Notes under the pieces: model-generated
What the model was told of the DNA's origin: nothing
The model's input: the letters and a program-made list of their open reading frames with translations, nothing else
Database searches by the model: none
Position numbers and translations under genes: made by a program
Shown: in pieces, positions 23,347-29,965 of the stretch
Numbering within the stretch: the stretch's first letter is position 1
How the letters are laid out: each line of letters opens with the position of its first letter
Virus record (IMG/VR): IMGVR_UViG_3300017755_000013
Span: 1 to 42,574 of that record
Reading direction: 5' to 3' (one strand)
Source of the DNA: a virus
DNA: 42,574 bases

Positions 23347-23448
23347 ATGATAAAGATAATAAAGAAAAACGGATTGTTGGATGCTGATTTCATTCAAGCA
23401 CTCCCTCTGTTCATACTCCCTATACTATTAAAGGTGCTTGGCGGATGA
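23347..23448 (+). CDS. Very short hydrophobic protein
   Basis: The 33-residue frame starts 8 nt after a strong promoter -10 box and ends by overlap with the next ATG. It has a basic start (MIKIIKKNG) and a hydrophobic C-terminal half (LPLFILPILLKVL), compatible with a single membrane helix. There is no ribosome-binding site. Promoter and overlap are the main support. Confidence 0.45.
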   Translation: MIKIIKKNGLLDADFIQALPLFILPILLKVLGG

Positions 23449-23669
23449 TGAATGGACTAGAAGGTATTCATATCGCTTCTAATATACCTGTCTCTATAGA
23501 ACTCAATGACGTAGAGATGTCGTATGCATGTGATAATGACCCTGTTAGCTCTAACGCTTCATGGGAGTATATGTGTGCGATGGTGTATGAGCGCCTGGGT
23601 ATCGAGATTATTGGTCAGATAGAATTAAACGAAATCATCATAAAGGGGGTTGCAAGACCGTTCCATTGA
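23445..23669 (+). CDS. Small acidic hypothetical protein
   Basis: The 74-residue product is acidic with two Cys and no membrane segment. Its ATG overlaps the stop codon of the preceding short gene, so translation is probably coupled. A second in-frame ATG follows directly. It ends just before another promoter-like pair. The function is unknown. Confidence 0.55.
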   Translation: MMNGLEGIHIASNIPVSIELNDVEMSYACDNDPVSSNASWEYMCAMVYERLGIEIIGQIELNEIIIKGVARPFH

Positions 23670-23678
23670 TGATATAAT
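23650..23678 (+). promoter_or_regulatory. Sigma70-like promoter (TTGCAA-17-TATAAT)
   Basis: TTGCAA (23650-23655), 17-nt spacer, TATAAT (23673-23678), partly inside the end of the upstream gene. The DNA downstream has no convincing long frame, so it may drive a non-coding RNA. Confidence 0.55.
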
Positions 23679-23684
23679 AGAGTT

Positions 23685-23829
23685 ATACTTTATATTTACA
23701 GGAGTTGAACTGAGAATTGTACTGTGGATTGCTTTGAGTTAAGTCTCAGTGGGTCGTAACCGAAAGCGCGTGTGGTGATGAGAAGCGCCACCTCTGTATG
23801 CCTTGCTACTACGGCGTTTCCGAGTGGCC
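23685..23829 (+). ncRNA. Candidate structured non-coding RNA or leader
   Basis: About 145 nt lie between two promoters without a convincing gene. ACTGAGA (23709-23715) pairs perfectly with TCTCAGT (23744-23750), and AAGCGC is directly repeated at about 23764 and 23783. The stretch is visibly more GC-rich than its surroundings. An AGGAG near 23700 is followed only by a very short frame. I cannot assign it to a known RNA family. Confidence 0.3.
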
Positions 23830-23858
23830 TTGACAAAAGCATACGCTTATGTTATAAT
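23830..23858 (+). promoter_or_regulatory. Sigma70-like promoter (TTGACA-17-TATAAT)
   Basis: Both hexamers are perfect: TTGACA (23830-23835) and TATAAT (23853-23858). It is followed by AGGAG and ATG 23872, and sets the start of that gene. Confidence 0.85.
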
Positions 23859-23871
23859 AGGAGATACATCT

Positions 23872-24045
23872 ATGAAATGGAATACTGTACACGTATACAG
23901 TATTGATACCAAAGTCGTTAAGATTGATGGTAGTCATACGTTGCTCAAGCGCACAGAGAAACCTGTGAGCCTCTCAGAGGGTCTCAGCATCTGTGCAGAG
24001 CTAGAGAGGTATAAACACGTAGTCGAGTTACGTAGAGCGTCTTAG
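23872..24045 (+). CDS. Small hypothetical protein under strong promoter
   Basis: The 57-residue product begins MKWNTVHVYSIDTKVVKIDG, two or three beta-strands, then a helical EGLSICAELERYKHVVEL. I placed the start at 23872 because a perfect promoter and AGGAG lie directly upstream; in-frame codons before it sit in the promoter. A strong early-type promoter suggests a host-takeover function, unproven. Confidence 0.65.
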   Translation: MKWNTVHVYSIDTKVVKIDGSHTLLKRTEKPVSLSEGLSICAELERYKHVVELRRAS

Positions 24046-24182
24046 AACAGTGCTACGGGACTCCTAGGTATTGTGGGCAGCAACTCAACCCCCCTACCTA
24101 ATAGCTCTGTGAAGCATTATATACTACTACCGAGAATTTTTTTTTCGGGTAAATTTTTGAGTTAAATAGGAAATATTATATT
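24046..24182 (+). promoter_or_regulatory. Intergenic region with hairpin and TTAAATA box
   Basis: No gene is seen. CCGAGAA and TTTTCGG can form a 7-bp stem (about 24130-24148) around a T-loop, without a T-run after it. TTAAATA (24162-24168) lies 14 nt before ATG 24183, followed by AGGA, and is a possible late promoter. Confidence 0.4.
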
Positions 24183-24578
24183 ATGATAAAACCAAAATTA
24201 CACAGACGATTCATCCTATGGGTGGTAGACAGTTGGAAACTAGTAATGGATGTGAGATACAATCCTCTTAAATACGTTCCCGACCCTAGTCTACAAGCAT
24301 ACTTCATGTTAGTACTCTTTACTATGTGGAGTGGATTCTTCGGATTCCTTTGCACATTCTACCTAGGATGGTATGGTTATTCTATTGTTACCAGTATATT
24401 CATACACGCAGGTGTCCTTATCCCTATACTCGTTACGAATGCAGTCTTTGTGGATGCAGAGAGAGACGGACATAAGTGGCATGAAGAGTGGAGACGTGAA
24501 CAGTCTAAGTTTAAACTGTTTCTGAATCGTACTAACAATGGTGTCCGTATACTATGGGATATAGATAGAGAAGCATGA
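24183..24578 (+). CDS. Two-span membrane protein
   Basis: The 131-residue product has a basic N-terminus, two hydrophobic segments (about 39-63 and 66-92) and a charged C-terminal cytoplasmic tail ending in a helical WHEEWRREQSKF. AGGA lies upstream of the ATG. It overlaps the next membrane-protein gene by 4 nt. Similar uncharacterised proteins are familiar from T4-like marine phages. Confidence 0.7.
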   Translation: MIKPKLHRRFILWVVDSWKLVMDVRYNPLKYVPDPSLQAYFMLVLFTMWSGFFGFLCTFYLGWYGYSIVTSIFIHAGVLIPILVTNAVFVDAERDGHKWHEEWRREQSKFKLFLNRTNNGVRILWDIDREA

Positions 24579-24802
24579 GTATTAAGTCACGTAAGATACA
24601 CAAAGAAACCTTTACCACAGTCTTCACAGGACTGTTAATTAACTATCCATTGAATCTAATAGGTTTGTGGATATGTATAGACCTATTAGAATGGACTGAT
24701 TCGTTTACCATAGGGACAACCATTACTGCATGGATGACAGGTGTAGCTTACACACGTGTGTATATCATACGTAGACATTTTTATAATAGGGGTGGTGCAT
24801 AA
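24575..24802 (+). CDS. Small membrane protein (DUF7220-like)
   Basis: The 75-residue product starts by ATGA overlap. It has two hydrophobic stretches (about 17-38 and 46-62) and ends RVYIIRRHFYNR. The N-x-x-G...T...R-x-Y-x-x-R-R pattern resembles the DUF7220 family of small phage membrane proteins. Together with the previous gene it may form a membrane complex. Confidence 0.6.
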   Translation: MSIKSRKIHKETFTTVFTGLLINYPLNLIGLWICIDLLEWTDSFTIGTTITAWMTGVAYTRVYIIRRHFYNRGGA

Positions 24803-24900
24803 TTGCACTCACTCGGGAAGGGGACAGGGAATCGAACATCACCAAGTCCACAAATACTTACACGACATGCGTGAAACCGTATTCCCATCCCCCCAGTTTT
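24795..24900 (+). ncRNA. Strongly structured intergenic element
   Basis: GTGCA/TGCAC form a small hairpin (24795-24808). GGGGA and GGGAAT (24820-24832) pair with ATTCCC and TCCCC (24881-24892), giving 11 bp with a small internal loop. Inside, CACG/CGTG form a hairpin (24861-24873). TTTT follows at 24897. It may be a terminator, a small RNA or both. The minus strand contains TTCGATT, a tRNA T-loop-like string, but no tRNA can be drawn. Confidence 0.4.
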
Positions 24901-24904
24901 ATGG

Positions 24905-24910
24905 TATAAT
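24905..24910 (+). promoter_or_regulatory. TATAAT box, leaderless geometry
   Basis: A perfect TATAAT lies exactly 6 nt before ATG 24917. The -35 position (24882-24887) reads TTCCCA, a poor match, so another activator may be needed. Confidence 0.5.
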
Positions 24911-24916
24911 AGACTT

Positions 24917-25117
24917 ATGATAAAATATTTAATACCCCTTACATTTCTACTCAGTAGTTGTTCTATGATAGAGACAGCTATTGAAATAGAAGAAATTATT
25001 AACGACCCTTATAATGATTACATCGATTACCCTACCAATTGGGAAAGATGTGAGTGGTTATTAGAGTTAGACACGGTAGAACAATGGCAGATGTGCATAT
25101 GTGAGTGTGTCGTATGA
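24917..25117 (+). CDS. Small lipoprotein
   Basis: The 66-residue product has a lipoprotein signal peptide MIKYLIPLTFLLSSC, lipidated Cys at residue 15, and an acidic mature part with four more Cys near the C-terminus (CEW...CICEC). The signal peptide begins at ATG 24917, which independently supports this start, 6 nt after a TATAAT box. It overlaps the next gene by ATGA. A lysis or surface role is possible. Confidence 0.68.
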   Translation: MIKYLIPLTFLLSSCSMIETAIEIEEIINDPYNDYIDYPTNWERCEWLLELDTVEQWQMCICECVV

Positions 25118-25416
25118 GATATGGTTCTATGACTCATTCCTTCAGTGGTAAGAAACGTAAGACCAATGCATGGAAAGTCAAGACTAAGAAGGCTTCTGAT
25201 TATAATTGGGACGTTAGAATAAAACCACCAGCTCCTTACGTGCGTGAGAGTGTATACTATCCGTCGATGACTTGTGATAAAGGTTATGAACCTTCAAATA
25301 CCCTAAGTAAAGAAGAGAGGCAACGTATCTCGTCCGAGTATACCGTTGCACCGTCCTACAATAAGGGTGCATACCAAGTTATACCTCGAAATGAGGTTAA
25401 ACATATAGGGAGATAA
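25114..25416 (+). CDS. Basic hypothetical protein
   Basis: The 100-residue product starts at ATG 25114, overlapping the lipoprotein stop (ATGA); a GTG 9 nt upstream is an alternative. It contains THSFSGKKRKTNAWKVK, a start I have seen in uncharacterised marine phage proteins, then Tyr- and Pro-rich stretches. It is probably disordered in part. The function is unknown. Confidence 0.62.
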   Translation: MRYGSMTHSFSGKKRKTNAWKVKTKKASDYNWDVRIKPPAPYVRESVYYPSMTCDKGYEPSNTLSKEERQRISSEYTVAPSYNKGAYQVIPRNEVKHIGR

Positions 25417-25418
25417 CT

Positions 25419-25619
25419 GTGTTAAGTTGGATAATAAGAAAAATAAACAAAGAACTAGAGAGATTTCTCGAACGTTCCTTTCAACGTACTGCAGATAAAA
25501 TCAATTCACGGAATCTTAAAGAGTTTGAAGCAATGTATGACCGTAATAAAGTCCCCTACATAAATGAAATTGGTGCAGACAAGCCTTCTAAAGGTAATAT
25601 TGTCGACGAGAGAGTATAA
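25419..25619 (+). CDS. Small charged hypothetical protein (GTG start)
   Basis: The 66-residue product starts with GTG 25419, 2 nt after the previous stop codon. The N-terminal 40 residues form an amphipathic basic helix (KINKELERFLERSFQR). No family recognised, and there is no strong ribosome-binding site, so translation is probably coupled. Confidence 0.55.
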   Translation: MLSWIIRKINKELERFLERSFQRTADKINSRNLKEFEAMYDRNKVPYINEIGADKPSKGNIVDERV

Positions 25620-25621
25620 TT

Positions 25622-25813
25622 ATGAGAGTATTAATAGAAAGTTACGGAGAAGTAAGAATATTTTCTGATAGACCCTTCGGATATAAGAGATATCATGTGG
25701 ATTGGAGAGACGGAAGGTCTTCAATGTACAGTGGATTATGGTATTCAGAGAAAAAAGTCAGAGAACTTGTCGAATCACAACTAAATAATTTAGAACATAA
25801 TAAAGGAACCTAA
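25622..25813 (+). CDS. Small hypothetical protein
   Basis: The 63-residue product begins MRVLIESYGEVRIFSDRPFG and is beta-rich and then helical, rich in Arg, Tyr and Trp. It starts 2 nt after its neighbour. Its stop codon lies inside the CTAAATA box at 25810. The function is unknown. Confidence 0.58.
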   Translation: MRVLIESYGEVRIFSDRPFGYKRYHVDWRDGRSSMYSGLWYSEKKVRELVESQLNNLEHNKGT

Positions 25814-25816
25814 ATA
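25810..25816 (+). promoter_or_regulatory. Putative late promoter, leaderless geometry
   Basis: CTAAATA contains the stop codon of the upstream gene and ends exactly 5 nt before ATG 25822. Confidence 0.5.
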
Positions 25817-25821
25817 AAACC

Positions 25822-25998
25822 ATGAGTACTGAATTAATATTAATACATATAGGTTTTATCGTAGCTCTTGTGTGGTCAGTGTACCGTAATGGTCTCCGAG
25901 CAGGTAGAGAAGAGATGGTAAATCAACTCATTGAAGATAAACTCGTCCTACCAAAGGACATAATAACATTCTATAAGGCTAATAAAGAGTCAGAATAG
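25822..25998 (+). CDS. Short single-span membrane protein
   Basis: The 58-residue frame starts 5 nt after a CTAAATA late box. It has one N-terminal transmembrane helix (about 4-21) and a charged cytoplasmic tail (LRAGREEMVNQLIEDKLVLP). An AAGGAA lies too far upstream (about 14 nt) to be a normal ribosome-binding site. Confidence 0.6.
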   Translation: MSTELILIHIGFIVALVWSVYRNGLRAGREEMVNQLIEDKLVLPKDIITFYKANKESE

Positions 25999-26016
25999 AA
26001 ATAACAGGATTATATT

Positions 26017-27216
26017 ATGAGAATAATTGGAATCAATTCCAGCCATGACACTTCTTTGTGTATCATGGAAGACGGTGAAGTCAAAGAACTCTTTGAAGAA
26101 GAGAGAGAACGTCGAGATAAGTACTATTCACCGAATATAAACAACCCCGAATTACATGTAGTAGACTCTAAAGGAGTTGCAGATGCATTAATCAACGAAG
26201 ATGGTACCCCATGTGGTGAACTTATCTTTGCTTCTTTCGATAGACGTGTATGTCAGATAGACATGGACAAAGAATATCTTATGGAGAATAGATTAATTGC
26301 AGAAGAAGTAGCAGTTGCATTTTCAAAAGAACAACTCAGTCTTAAAAGACTAGAAGAAATATCAGAAGAGTTTCCTAAACTCGGACTAAAGTTCGACTGG
26401 CACGAAGATATGGATGAAGCTATACACGATGCAATGTGTAAACAGTTTCATGAGGTAGAAGAATATCATTTTGATATCGAACATCATATGTATCATGCAT
26501 ACAGTGGTTACTTCCTAAGTCCTTTCTATGAGAAGGGTGAGGATGCAATGGCTATCGCATGGGACGGTGGCGGTGCAAAGTGTTTGCACAAAGAGTATCC
26601 GAACTACCAAGAGATTGAATCTATTTGGTCTTGTAACTTTGAGAAGAAAGAGATTCTACCCCAATGGAAGAAGATGTCTAATCACCGTGAGTTAGGTTCA
26701 CTTGCAAGTAAGTATTTCCCTAACATGTACTATGATTCAGCACACTGTTTACAGGATAAGGTAGTCAACGATGACTCTACTAATAATATCCCTACAGTGT
26801 TCACTAGCTTCCCTTCTAGCGGTATGAACTTCAGTAACATGAGTTATGCCTTCGGTGCAGATGCTCATGGACGTGCAGCGGGTAAGGTAATGGGTATGGC
26901 ATCATACGGAAGACTATATGAAGATAGACCCGATAGATTTGATAGACATATCGTTGCACAAATGTGTGAGGAAGAATCATTTAAGAATGCATGTATTGTT
27001 ATAAGACGTGCAATGGAATTAAATCCCGATTGTAAGAACCTAGTACTCAGTGGTGGGTTCTCATTAAATTGTACAAACAATTATAGATACCTAGAAGAGT
27101 TCCCCGAATTAAATATATTTGTTGACCCTGTACCCCATGATGGTGGTACTGCACTTGGAGCTGCATACTGGTTGCATTATTATAATCAGAAACAACAGGA
27201 GACTACAAATGATTAA
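26017..27216 (+). CDS. Carbamoyltransferase, N-terminal (Kae1-like) subunit
   Basis: This corresponds to the catalytic ASKHA-type domain of NodU/CmcH-family O-carbamoyltransferases: GINSSHDTSLCIMEDGEV at the start, metal-binding His residues in the EHHMYHAYSGYF region, a WDGGG nucleotide-binding turn and an LSGGFSLNC segment late. The frame ends at 399 residues, just after HDGGTALGAAYW, where family members normally continue into a second domain. That domain is in the next gene, which overlaps by 8 nt. The pair would carbamoylate a hydroxyl on a sugar or modified base; the acceptor is unknown. Confidence 0.85.
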   Translation: MRIIGINSSHDTSLCIMEDGEVKELFEEERERRDKYYSPNINNPELHVVDSKGVADALINEDGTPCGELIFASFDRRVCQIDMDKEYLMENRLIAEEVAVAFSKEQLSLKRLEEISEEFPKLGLKFDWHEDMDEAIHDAMCKQFHEVEEYHFDIEHHMYHAYSGYFLSPFYEKGEDAMAIAWDGGGAKCLHKEYPNYQEIESIWSCNFEKKEILPQWKKMSNHRELGSLASKYFPNMYYDSAHCLQDKVVNDDSTNNIPTVFTSFPSSGMNFSNMSYAFGADAHGRAAGKVMGMASYGRLYEDRPDRFDRHIVAQMCEEESFKNACIVIRRAMELNPDCKNLVLSGGFSLNCTNNYRYLEEFPELNIFVDPVPHDGGTALGAAYWLHYYNQKQQETTND

Positions 27217-27847
27217 AGCAGAAGTCATAAGAGACCAAGACCAAGTAATCGAATTACTTACAGATAAACAACAGGTTATTGGTATGTTTCAAAACGGTTC
27301 CGAATGGGGCCCACGTGCATTAGGTAATCGTTCAATATTATTTGACCCTACTAATCCAAATGCAAAACAAATTGTTAATACAATTAAGAAGAGAGAATAT
27401 TATAGACCATTTGCTGGTACTGTATTAAAAGAACATGCACATGAATATTTTAAAATGTTGCAGTTAGAAGAGTCTCCTTATATGTCGTTTGCAATTCAAT
27501 GTAAGAAGAAAGCATACGAAGAGATTCCTGCTATTGTTCATGCAGATGGTACATGTAGAATTCAAACAGTTACAGAAGAACAAAATAAAAATTATTATAA
27601 TTTAATTAAAGCATTAGGTGAAAAGAATGGCACCCCTATTATATTTAATACATCATTTAATTTAGGTGGTGAAGCTTTAGTGGAAACTATCTTCGATGCA
27701 ATTGATACATGTAACCGTTCAGATATTAATTATCTCTATGTACCCGAAGACCAAACTGGAGATATTCCTTATGAATTATTTAAACCTAAAAAAGATAAAC
27801 ATGATAACGACGCTAATGACCACGGCGTATGGGAGTCTGAAGTATAA
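27209..27847 (+). CDS. Carbamoyltransferase, C-terminal domain as a separate protein
   Basis: The product contains FQNGSEWGPRALGNRSIL near residue 25, followed by NTIKKREYYRPFA and FNTSFNLGGEALV, the hallmarks of the C-terminal YrdC-like half of NodU/CmcH carbamoyltransferases. It starts at ATG 27209 with AGGAG 7 nt upstream, so it looks independently translated, not a frameshift ruin. Both halves are intact and together match the usual full length. The stop codon overlaps a late box for the next gene. Confidence 0.85.
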   Translation: MIKAEVIRDQDQVIELLTDKQQVIGMFQNGSEWGPRALGNRSILFDPTNPNAKQIVNTIKKREYYRPFAGTVLKEHAHEYFKMLQLEESPYMSFAIQCKKKAYEEIPAIVHADGTCRIQTVTEEQNKNYYNLIKALGEKNGTPIIFNTSFNLGGEALVETIFDAIDTCNRSDINYLYVPEDQTGDIPYELFKPKKDKHDNDANDHGVWESEV

Positions 27848-27850
27848 ATA
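27843..27850 (+). promoter_or_regulatory. T4 late promoter (exact TATAAATA), leaderless geometry
   Basis: TATAAATA contains the upstream stop codon and ends exactly 5 nt before ATG 27856. No Shine-Dalgarno is visible. Confidence 0.65.
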
Positions 27851-27855
27851 CTTCT

Positions 27856-28182
27856 ATGATAGAAGTTACAGACATTGCCATAGCAAAACTTATAGAAAAA
27901 CAAGTAGACAAAGTTAGACTAGGAGTTACAGGTGGTGGTTGCAGTGGATACGAATATGTTTTCATCCGTGACGAATACCAAGACGGTGACCTAGAAATAG
28001 ATTACGGTAAGTTTAAATTTTTAATAGATAGAATGAGTCAACCTTTTTTAAATGGTATGACTTTAGATTATGAACAACAGGGATTAAATGAAACGTTCAC
28101 GTTTCAGAATCCTAATGAAGAAGCCAGTTGTGGTTGTGGAGTGAGTATTACTTTTAATGAAGACATCATCAGCAAAAGCTAA
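27856..28182 (+). CDS. A-type iron-sulfur cluster carrier (IscA/ErpA-like)
   Basis: The three conserved cysteines of the HesB/IscA family are present: C29 in GGGCSGYEY and C92, C94 in SCGCGVS. At 108 residues it has the normal length. It would deliver Fe-S clusters, perhaps to the phage radical SAM enzyme or to host enzymes. A-type carriers are known from marine phages. The start sits 5 nt behind an exact late box. It overlaps the nuclease gene by 26 nt. Confidence 0.9.
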   Translation: MIEVTDIAIAKLIEKQVDKVRLGVTGGGCSGYEYVFIRDEYQDGDLEIDYGKFKFLIDRMSQPFLNGMTLDYEQQGLNETFTFQNPNEEASCGCGVSITFNEDIISKS

Positions 28183-28540
28183 AGGACGTAAACTACAACA
28201 GTGGTTTCGTAATCTTCTAGTAGAGAAGTTAGAGTTAGACCCCGAAGATTCAGAGTCTAGACCTATGGGTTCTCAAGGTGAGGATATTATCCTAGGTACA
28301 GAGTCCCGAAGATTATTTCCATACAGTGTAGAGTGTAAGAACCAAGAAGCAGTTAACGTGTGGAATGCATACACACAAGCAGAAAGCAATTGTGGTAAGT
28401 ACGAACCTATTGTTGTAATTAAAAGAAACAGACATAAACCATTGGTGTTGGTGGATGCAGAATACTTTGTAGAGTTGCATAAGAAACCATTAACCCCATT
28501 AGAAGAACAAGCCATACAGGTGGGATTAAAAAAGAAATGA
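28157..28540 (+). CDS. PDDEXK-type nuclease
   Basis: The 127-residue product has SRPMGSQGEDIIL followed by FPYSVECKNQE, giving a D43...E59-x-K61 PDDEXK core of the restriction/resolvase type. A basic N-terminal helix (KAKGRKLQQWFRNLL) precedes it, as in small Hjc- or VRR-like enzymes. It could process recombination intermediates or degrade host DNA. It ends by ATGA overlap with the ATP-grasp gene. Confidence 0.72.
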   Translation: MKTSSAKAKGRKLQQWFRNLLVEKLELDPEDSESRPMGSQGEDIILGTESRRLFPYSVECKNQEAVNVWNAYTQAESNCGKYEPIVVIKRNRHKPLVLVDAEYFVELHKKPLTPLEEQAIQVGLKKK

Positions 28541-29919
28541 AATCATTTCAAGAATTAATAGTAGAAGAAGACGTTAAGAAATCAGACCCTTATCGTCTTG
28601 TTGTTATCGCAGAACGTCCTAAGAAACAATCTAAGAAATCTACCAGTGGTAAGATAGTTGGTGTTGCAGAAAAGTTAGGTATGGATGTTTACAACGTTCG
28701 TGTCAATGGTGCATACCTAGAACGTGATGATGAGTCTGGCGTTATCTCTATTCACAATGCAGACGATGAGAAAGGATTCGAGATTGATGCAGACACATTA
28801 GTTATGATTCGTGGTGCAGTAACAACTAAGGATTCCTACCTTGATTTAATCTCTCAGATTGAACGCTACGGTATTGCAACATGCAACCCTAGGGAATGTA
28901 TCGAAGTTTGTTCAGACAAGTTTAGAACGTATCTGAGACTGCAAGAGATAGGTCTAAACCAACCACGTACCGTATTGATTCCAAACGATGAACCCGAGAC
29001 CGTAGATAGAGCTCACGAAGCATTAGATAATAATTTCCCGATGGTACTCAAAACATTACAGGGTTCTAAAGGTGTAGGTGTTCTACTCATCGAAACAGAA
29101 CGGTCACTACAATCACAGGTCAGCTTGATTTATAAGATTGACCCCTACTGTGATATTCTATTACAAGAGTATATCGAATCAGATTACGATGTACGTGTTG
29201 TCATTGTCAACAGAGAAATTGTTGGTGCAATGAGACGAAACAAAATTACAGATGACTTTAGAAGTAATGTATCCCAAGGTGCAGATGCACAATCAGTTAC
29301 ATTGACAGAGTTAGAAAAAGATGTTTGTCTAAGAGCTAGCAAAGCCGTCAACGGACAATGGTGTGGTGTAGACTTTATTCCTAGCAAAAACAGAAAGACT
29401 GAACCACCATACCTATTGGAAGTAAATCATTCGCCAGGCACTGAAGGAATCTCTAAGGTTATCGGTGAGGACATTGTTAAGATGGTTCTTAAGATTTACA
29501 GAGACAGAGACATATGGAAGAAGTCACCAACAGAGTGTGGTGTATTAGAAACCATCGAAGTCGAAGGTCAAGAAATGACAGTGAAGTTAGACACAGGTAA
29601 TTCAGTTACAGCTTGTTCACTTCATGCAGAAGATTTAAAGGTCAACGGTAAGATAGTTACATGGACAACAGAGGGTGTTAAGTATAAGAAACCATTAAAG
29701 AGAATGGTTACTTTATTAAAACCAGCTGAAGACAGACCAGTCGTAGAACTTGAATTAAATTTTCTAAACACTATATACGAACAAGAAGTTAGTTTAGATA
29801 GTAGAGGTGTCATTCCTTTTCTTGCAAATCGTGACTTAATGCAACGTGCAAACTTAATGATAAATCCAGCACGTAAGTTTATGATTACGAACAAGAGAGA
29901 TGAAAAAGACGATAGTTAA
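28537..29919 (+). CDS. RimK-like ATP-grasp ligase fused to retropepsin-like protease, CTS-like N-terminus
   Basis: Residues 18-325 form an ATP-grasp ligase of the RimK type: a VLKTLQGSKGVGV loop with K172, an EYIESDYDVRV strand and a metal-binding LEVNHSPGTEGI (E295). Residues 333-455 match the retropepsin-like RimB/ATP-dependent zinc protease family, with catalytic D352-T-G in KLDTGNSVTAC and a terminal FLANRDLM...NPARKFMI. RimK adds glutamates to ribosomal S6, and RimB-type proteases act with it. The N-terminus MKSFQELIVE mimics the T4 capsid-targeting sequence with an (L/I)xE site at residue 10. It starts by ATGA overlap. Confidence 0.82.
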   Translation: MKSFQELIVEEDVKKSDPYRLVVIAERPKKQSKKSTSGKIVGVAEKLGMDVYNVRVNGAYLERDDESGVISIHNADDEKGFEIDADTLVMIRGAVTTKDSYLDLISQIERYGIATCNPRECIEVCSDKFRTYLRLQEIGLNQPRTVLIPNDEPETVDRAHEALDNNFPMVLKTLQGSKGVGVLLIETERSLQSQVSLIYKIDPYCDILLQEYIESDYDVRVVIVNREIVGAMRRNKITDDFRSNVSQGADAQSVTLTELEKDVCLRASKAVNGQWCGVDFIPSKNRKTEPPYLLEVNHSPGTEGISKVIGEDIVKMVLKIYRDRDIWKKSPTECGVLETIEVEGQEMTVKLDTGNSVTACSLHAEDLKVNGKIVTWTTEGVKYKKPLKRMVTLLKPAEDRPVVELELNFLNTIYEQEVSLDSRGVIPFLANRDLMQRANLMINPARKFMITNKRDEKDDS

Positions 29920-29929
29920 ATAAACATAC

Positions 29930-29959
29930 TTGACAATGCACTAAGCTTTATTATATACT
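29930..29959 (+). promoter_or_regulatory. Sigma70-like promoter (TTGACA-18-TATACT), leaderless geometry
   Basis: A perfect TTGACA (29930-29935) and TATACT (29954-29959), exactly 6 nt before ATG 29966. A TTAAATA late-like box (29916-29922) overlaps the stop of the upstream gene. Confidence 0.8.
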
Positions 29960-29965
29960 GCTCAC

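Noticed and set aside
24801-24895. A tRNA on the minus strand
   Set aside because: TTCGATT resembles a T-loop, but the flanking five bases do not pair, and no D-arm or anticodon arm can be drawn.
26017-27847. Carbamoyltransferase as a frameshifted pseudogene
   Set aside because: The downstream half has its own AGGAG and ATG, and both halves keep all motifs, so gene fission is more likely.
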